In this document: positions 58,901-64,000 of the stretch, one piece after another
Numbering within the stretch: position 1 is the stretch's first letter
Layout of the letters: each line of letters starts with the position of its first letter
Assembly (NCBI GenBank): GCA_020726505.1
Contig: JAHLEZ010000005.1
Location: 1,798,001 to 1,862,000 of the forward strand
Source: Leptodontidium sp. MPI-SDFR-AT-0119
Taxonomy: Eukaryota > Ascomycota > Leotiomycetes > Helotiales > Leptodontidiaceae
Direction of reading: 5' to 3'
Length of the DNA stretch: 64,000 nucleotides
Program-made: the position numbers and the translations under genes
Notes under the pieces: generated by a model
Database searches by the model: none
Seen by the model: the letters and a program-made list of their open reading frames with translations, nothing else
Told to the model about the DNA's origin: nothing

Positions 58901-59476
58901 CAAACAAAAAAGGCTGATGTAAAGTTTAATGAGGCGTTTGAAGGCGGAAGAAGTGATAATTATCCAATCAAATCGAACGATTTGTTTACCAAAATTATTT
59001 AGTCTCTGAGCAATAGAATAGCAACGGGCACAAAAGCCCCTGAGGGTTCAGAAATCTGTGGCCACCCTCTTTGACACTTCAATCCGAGTACTCAGAAGAT
59101 TATTAGCTTTTTATGTCATTGATTCTGTTGGGGGAATAGCAGTCCATACCCTGTTCACTTTGTAGATAAAACTGAGACTGAATTCTTCCAAGATGCTGAA
59201 GTGACGGTATCCCGGTCCTTCCGAATCCACGGGATTGGATTAGACTCAAGGTTTTTACCTTGATTGGTACCAATCTTGGAAACTAGTCATCCGAAGACTT
59301 TGAGTTTTTGAATTCTTGTCCTTGGGGTGAGATGAGGTGGTTTACCACAGTTAAATACGCCACCGTTCCTCATGGGAATTTTTAATCCTCCCCCATCCTC
59401 ACATATTGTCTCCTAGGAACAGTCATTCTTTTAATCGTCCAATCCTAGGACCAGTCATTCTTTTACCCCAGACAAA
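55954..59476. other. 3.5 kb gene-free stretch, longest in the window
   Basis: I find no supported gene. Frames are short and motif-less on both strands. Two copies of GGTATAAATACCCAA occur at 56316-56330 and 57017-57031, and C/T-rich tracts occupy 58230-58420. The right end carries a duplicated 23-bp motif before the amine oxidase. It could hold non-coding transcripts or an eroded element, but I see no terminal repeats. Confidence 0.5.
59411..59465 (+). promoter_or_regulatory. Duplicated 23-bp element just before the amine oxidase gene
   Basis: Copies at 59411-59433 and 59443-59465 share TCCTAGGAMCAGTCATTCTT plus TTA with one mismatch. The second ends 11 bp before the ATG, so it lies in the leader or core promoter. 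Confidence 0.7.
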
Positions 59477-61155
59477 ATGAGGTTTAATCAGCTTGCATTG
59501 CCAGTTCTGGCACTTTCCGTCGATTATGTCGCGGCCACATATGAGACCAACGGTGGTTCTGTAAGTATTCGCAGCAGTCTCAACAGCCCTATTATGACTA
59601 GTGTCATTAAAGATTACTAACTCCTTCAGTGTCCAGCAGAGCCGGTCGTTTCCTCTGCTTCGTCAACTACGGTGTCATCTGTTCGTCCATTGATACCATC
59701 ATACACTCCGTCATCGTCTCCTGTTGTGTTGGATGTAGATCTTGTTGTCATAGGGGGAGGTAGCGGTGGAATACACGCCGCGATTCAACTAAAGGATGCA
59801 GGGGCCAAAGTCATCGTGATCGAGAAGAAGAAACAAATTGGTGGCCGTGAGTATAATTTGCAGAATCTGTAAAGGTCGCTTTCAGTGCAAAGCTAACAAC
59901 CTGAATAGATGCTGAGACATACTACGCACCAAGCGGTGTTCCCATCAATGCCGGAGTCGTCGTCTTCGAAAACTCTACTGTGGTCAGCAGCTACTTCTCT
60001 CGGCTCAATGTCAACAGCACCTTCTTCAACCCTGCCACAGACGTGCCACCGGGAACACCTGCAACCACACAATACGACTTCTCATTGGGATTTCCTATCC
60101 CCGCCCAGAACGCATCTGCGACACAAGCACAAAACCTTGCCATCGCCGCAGCGGCCCAGAGCTACGCAATTAATATCCTAGCCAAGTATCCATGGATTGA
60201 TGCTGGTTTCCTCGTTCCTGATCCAGTACCTGCTGAGCTGCTTTTGCCTTTCGCGGAGCTAGCCAAGAAGTACAGCTTCGAGCCTCTTCTTCCTGTCATT
60301 GCACAGTATAATTGGTTCACGGGCGACATTTCGACTATCCCAGCACTTTACGGTGTCAAAGGTCTTGGGCCCGCTCTCCTGGGCAGCATTTTCGGCAAAT
60401 TCATCATCCCTTCCTCAGGCGATACTCGAACACTCTATCAAGCCGCCGCAAAGGAATTGGGTGACAGTATTATGCTCGAGTCAACCATCGTGTCAGTCAG
60501 GAGAACAGTGAAGACTGGCAAGACTACCACTGGCGTCACCGTCCTTGTCTCACAACCCGGCCAAGCACCAAAGCTCATCCGCGCAAAGAAGCTTCTTGTC
60601 GCCATCCCCCAGACAATGAAGAATATTGGTACTTTTGACATCTCAGGCGATGAGAGAGACATCTTCTCCAAATTCACTGCTCTCGGCTACTGGGCAGGTG
60701 TTGTCGCCGTCCCAGGCCTGACCAACAGCATCCTCAACGTTGGCGCCCAGACCCCCTACAACCAGCCAGTCATCCCAGGACCAAACGGCATCCAAGCATC
60801 ATCCGCACCCGGCTACTTCACCACTTCAGTTGGTTTCAACGATCTCAACTACACCGAGGAATCCAGTCAAGCAGTCATCCGCAGCGATCTGGCCCGACTG
60901 GCAGCTGTAGGTGGTGTTCCACCTGGATCAGCTCAAGCGGCAACATTCCCATTTTCTTCGGATCACGGACCTTTCAACTTGCGCGTCTCAGCAAATGATA
61001 TAAAGAAAGGTTTCTATAAGAAGCTTTTGGCGCTACAGGGCAAGAGAAACACCTATTGGTGCGGAGCAGCTTTCACTGGGCACAACAGTGGATTGGTCTG
61101 GAATTTCAACGTTGGTACTGTCGTGCCGGGCTTGAAGAAAGATCTCGGGTTGTAA
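59477..61155 (+). CDS. Secreted FAD-dependent amine oxidase family protein
   Basis: Three exons (59477-59560, 59630-59846, 59909-61155; introns 69 and 62 bp) give 515 residues. A signal peptide (MRFNQLALPVLALSVDYVAA) leads to a Ser/Thr/Pro linker, then the Rossmann FAD-binding start DVDLVVIGGGSGGIHAAIQL with the downstream Glu in VIVIEKKKQIGGHAETY. The pattern is that of the NAD(P)-binding/amine oxidase superfamily. A later LLVAIPQTMKNI and the C-terminal YWCGAAFTGHNSGLVWNFN complete the FAD site. Related fungal secreted enzymes are mostly uncharacterised, so the substrate (amine, polyamine or other) is unknown. No biosynthetic cluster partners lie beside it; the neighbour is a HET gene. The GGHAETY join across the second intron confirms the splice site. 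Confidence 0.85.
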
Positions 61156-62185
61156 GATCTTTGTAGTGGCTGTCTTGGTATGGGAGGGATTGCGGGACTT
61201 CGGGCTGTGAGGAAGTGGTTTTTGGGAAATTTCCCAATGGTGGTTCCCAACAGTGTATCTTTCTTGAAGTTGTAGTTTTTAAACCATACTTACCTTTTGA
61301 CTAGATTGTCTTTCTGTGATTCTGCAAATTGTCCTAGTCATATGCCATTAAATTCCCAACAAAAGTCTTTCGCTTAATTTACAATCCACTTGGGAAAGAA
61401 GTGGGGAAAGACTCTGAAAAATAAAACGATTTTTGATGCTGTAGATTAGGATGTTCAGCATGCCCTGATGTTGGGGCATGGTTTTGATGAAAAATATATT
61501 TAGAGCATTAATAGGAAGGAATTTGAATTCACTAAATGACTCTGATATGCGCTGGCTAAAGACCAGTAACAAAGTATTCTTTGGTCTATTGTTGTTGTGC
61601 CCTCGCCTGAATACGTGGAGCTCGAAGGCGCATTTGTCAACATGCTAGACAACTGGAAGAGCGAAGAAATATGGTTCCGGTCCCATTTTAATTGTCTAGC
61701 GCGTTTTCAGGACTTTGGTGTGCTATGTTTCGAAGCCTATCATTTAGAAGAATCATGCGTGATGTATCGCAGATAACACTTTTGGCTTGGCTTGATCACT
61801 ATTGGATATTCAAGGTTTCAAGAGCAGCAATTGTATAATATACGGCGCTAGATAAATAAACTGGGGGGCGGGATTGGGAATCAGGCGATGGTTCAGCTCG
61901 TAGTAGCCTTGCATGTACCAGAAAGTGAGATGACCAAGCTTCAACGGATCTGACAGAGCCTTGCCACAGGACACAAATTTTGCAAAGCCCGTACCAAATG
62001 ATGGATTTTAGCAAGATAATGTTTAAAATAAAAGCACCCTTTTCAATGAAAGTACTTCGCTCAATTAATCAACCTATCGGACATCTTAGCCGGATTCGGA
62101 TAGCCTGTGCGCAGCTTCATCACATTTCCCCGTGGGGAATCCAGACCGATCTCTCTTGAGTCTGCCAATCTCATCAATTCGCAGC
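61156..62185. other. Intergenic region, no gene seen
   Basis: It lies between the amine oxidase stop and the HET gene. Short motif-less frames only. The HET frame is open back to a stop at about 62093. Confidence 0.45.
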
Positions 62186-64000
62186 ATGCAGATGCGCAAA
62201 TCTGTATGGAAGAATATCTCGCAGCATCCATGGGAACTTCAACTTCACTCCGAATCGCGACGAACTCCTGTGCGGGCCTTGAGGACGCGGCCTGCACACC
62301 GCCTCAGCTCGACTGCAAGCCCCCTGCGTCAAGCTTGGGATCAGTTGTATCGATTCCTATGGCATTCGAAAGAAAGACCTCGCAAGATTCCAGACTCATG
62401 TCAATATCGCCAGCTGCGACTTGGGGTCCCTGTGTTTACTTACAGGCCGTTGCCGAAGCAGGATGCCAATCGAAGAGAGATTCGCTTGATCACGGTTCAC
62501 GAGGGAGACGGAACCGAGATCCGCTGTTCTCTTGACACTGTTCCTCTGGATGAAGCGCCTTCGTATGAAGCGCTCTCTTACGTGTGGGGTGATCCGAAGA
62601 TAACTCAGCAGATCATAATTGATGGAAAGCCATTTCAAGTGACTACCAATCTTGCACGAGCGCTTCGCCATCTCCGAGCCAGGGAGAAACCAAGGAGGCT
62701 ATGGGTAGATGCAATATGTATAGACCAACGGAATGCGGAGGAGCGGTCATCTCAGATCTTGCTGATGCGTGACGTCTTTCAAAGAGCTTCGAAAGTTGTT
62801 GTATGGCTCGGCGAAAGTACTCTGGCTAGCAGAGCTGCGTTTTCACTCATTCGCGCTGTCGACTTTGGGGATGTCGAGTTCTGGAAGCAGAAAGAGAACC
62901 AAGGGCCTGTTTCGTTCTCACACGATGCTCTCGATGAACTCCAAATGCTTCTGAACAGACGATCGTCCCTTACTGGGCTGCAAGGAATTATATCCGATAT
63001 TGCTTCTCGACCTTGGTGGACGCGAGTATGGGTTATCCAAGAAGCAGCCGTGGCTCGATCGATCGTTGTGAGGTGCGGGAATGATGAGATGTCATGGTGG
63101 CTGTTCTCAAATGTCCTATCCGCAATTGCGACGTTAGCACCTGATCTATCCGGTCCTCTGACAGAGAGCTTGATCCTATTCAAGAAGCGCTTGACCATCC
63201 ACATGCATATTTCCAGCCGGTCCTTACGGAGTCTGGAGGATCTAGTTGCCAATACTCGTATCATGGTTGCTACTGAACCGAAGGACATGGTGTACGCACT
63301 CTTGGGACTTGCTGGGAATGTTGGGGATCCGAGCAGCCATCCTGTATGTTCGCCGGATTACTCAGACGCCACCTCTGTGCTGGATGTCTATAGAGACTTT
63401 GTTGCACATTGTATATCACACGGGAGCCTTGACATCATCTGTATGCGACGAAACTATGATCGTTTGGACGGAACCTGGCCCTCCTGGGTTCCAGACTGGA
63501 CTTTGAGCGGGATTTCTAGCTCTGCAGCCCAGGGTTCTGGTAGCATGTACCGCGGCTTCGACATGATAGAAGGCCAGAGTCTAATCAATAAACCTCTGCA
63601 GATGAAATACCGAGGACTAAGTCAGGCAAAGCGGGATCCGAAAATAACACCCTGGCAAGCATCAAGGAAAATACTGCCAGTTACCCAGATCACCAAATCG
63701 CCTGCTACTCTGACAGCGAAAGGGATATACATTGATCGAATCCAGGATCTTGGAGAAGCACCAACATTCCGTGATCGAAGACTTCTCGTGTGCGACTTTT
63801 CGCCATGGGGAAGACTCATGATGCGCCATTTTGGTGAAGGTCCTGAACAGCATATGTTCCATATCCTGGACCAATGCCACAAGATTTGCCTTTCGAAAGC
63901 TTTCATACTGCAAGAAACGAGGAACAAAGTCATAAAAAGCATGTACAAACTTCTGGTATTGCGGCTGCCCATGGAACGTATCCGTGGCAAGGTATACGCT
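62186..64000 (+). CDS. HET-domain protein, 3' end beyond the window
   Basis: A continuous frame from the ATG at 62186 to the window edge (605 codons, no stop). It encodes a heterokaryon-incompatibility (HET) domain from about residue 85: FTYRPLPKQDANRREIRLI, APSYEALSYVWGD, RRLWVDAICIDQRNAEERS, VFQRASKVVVWLGE and later ASRPWWTRVWVIQEAAVA. Then come AMVYALLG-like DMVYALLGLAG, YRDFVAHCI, WPSWVPDWTL and ATLTAKGIYIDRI, the usual HET-family C-terminal succession. HET proteins trigger cell death on non-self fusion (family knowledge); most members have no tested role. The first ~80 residues have no homology I know, and an intron ending at the TTACTTACAG acceptor (about 62448) could replace them, so the start is uncertain. 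The next residues lie outside the window. Confidence 0.88.
   Translation, partial: MQMRKSVWKNISQHPWELQLHSESRRTPVRALRTRPAHRLSSTASPLRQAWDQLYRFLWHSKERPRKIPDSCQYRQLRLGVPVFTYRPLPKQDANRREIRLITVHEGDGTEIRCSLDTVPLDEAPSYEALSYVWGDPKITQQIIIDGKPFQVTTNLARALRHLRAREKPRRLWVDAICIDQRNAEERSSQILLMRDVFQRASKVVVWLGESTLASRAAFSLIRAVDFGDVEFWKQKENQGPVSFSHDALDELQMLLNRRSSLTGLQGIISDIASRPWWTRVWVIQEAAVARSIVVRCGNDEMSWWLFSNVLSAIATLAPDLSGPLTESLILFKKRLTIHMHISSRSLRSLEDLVANTRIMVATEPKDMVYALLGLAGNVGDPSSHPVCSPDYSDATSVLDVYRDFVAHCISHGSLDIICMRRNYDRLDGTWPSWVPDWTLSGISSSAAQGSGSMYRGFDMIEGQSLINKPLQMKYRGLSQAKRDPKITPWQASRKILPVTQITKSPATLTAKGIYIDRIQDLGEAPTFRDRRLLVCDFSPWGRLMMRHFGEGPEQHMFHILDQCHKICLSKAFILQETRNKVIKSMYKLLVLRLPMERIRGKVYA

Noticed and set aside
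59477..64000. Functional pairing of the amine oxidase with the HET gene
   Set aside because: They are adjacent on the same strand but 1 kb apart with no shared element; adjacency alone does not support a system.

Overview
This window is nuclear DNA of a filamentous ascomycete (Pezizomycotina). A Leotiomycetes/Helotiales-type genome is my best guess from the gene families present, but that is inference. The evidence for a filamentous fungus is direct: genes are split by 43-80 bp GT-AG introns with CTAAC/CTGAC branch sites, intergenic regions are 0.7-3.5 kb, there are no operons, and fungus-specific families occur (HET, 2EXR, DUF3112, APSES/Bqt4-type, fungal Egt1, Nuf2, Ppg1). I rebuilt exon structures by splice-site consensus and reading phase; where stated, exon lengths sum to whole codons.

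Layout, left to right. The left edge cuts the 3' half of the PP2A catalytic subunit gene (1-662). It is followed by a seven-helix DUF3112 membrane protein (2264-3574), a FAR1-type zinc-binding regulator (6281-7866), tRNA wybutosine synthase TYW1 (8774-11149, minus) and a short 2EXR protein (11954-12589). A degenerate membrane-anchored aspartic protease (13509-15499, minus) lacks its first catalytic Asp and has a frame break. An F-box-like gene (16088-17371, minus) has a Tc1/mariner element inserted about 140 bp upstream (17513-18848, TA duplication, four nonsense codons in the transposase). Then come an unrecognised 459-residue protein (20252-21768, minus) and a 13-exon ergothioneine synthase EGT1 (22955-26559, minus).

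The middle holds housekeeping cell biology: kinetochore NUF2 (28758-30250), an unrecognised 289-residue protein (30432-31301, minus), AP-3 beta adaptin (31701-34324), a CCHC zinc-knuckle P/Q-rich protein (35024-38448, minus) and PP2A-like phosphatase PPG1 (39370-40485). A caspase-fold-like protein with a His/Cys dyad follows (41925-43876), then Rho GDI (45278-46530, minus).

The right part is more accessory. It has a microsatellite-rich stretch, a small membrane protein with three 11-residue repeats (47475-48227), a Bqt4/APSES-type inner nuclear membrane protein (49932-51291), a 1256-residue disordered probable nuclear protein (51999-55953), a 3.5 kb gene-free stretch, a secreted FAD amine oxidase with a duplicated 23-bp promoter element (59477-61155), and a HET-domain gene running off the right edge (62186-64000).

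There is no biosynthetic cluster and no coherent multi-gene system. The items most worth a second look are the degenerate aspartic protease, the caspase-like protein, the repeat-bearing membrane protein with its repeat-rich promoter, the two large unrecognised nuclear-type proteins, and the Tc1 insertion upstream of the F-box gene.
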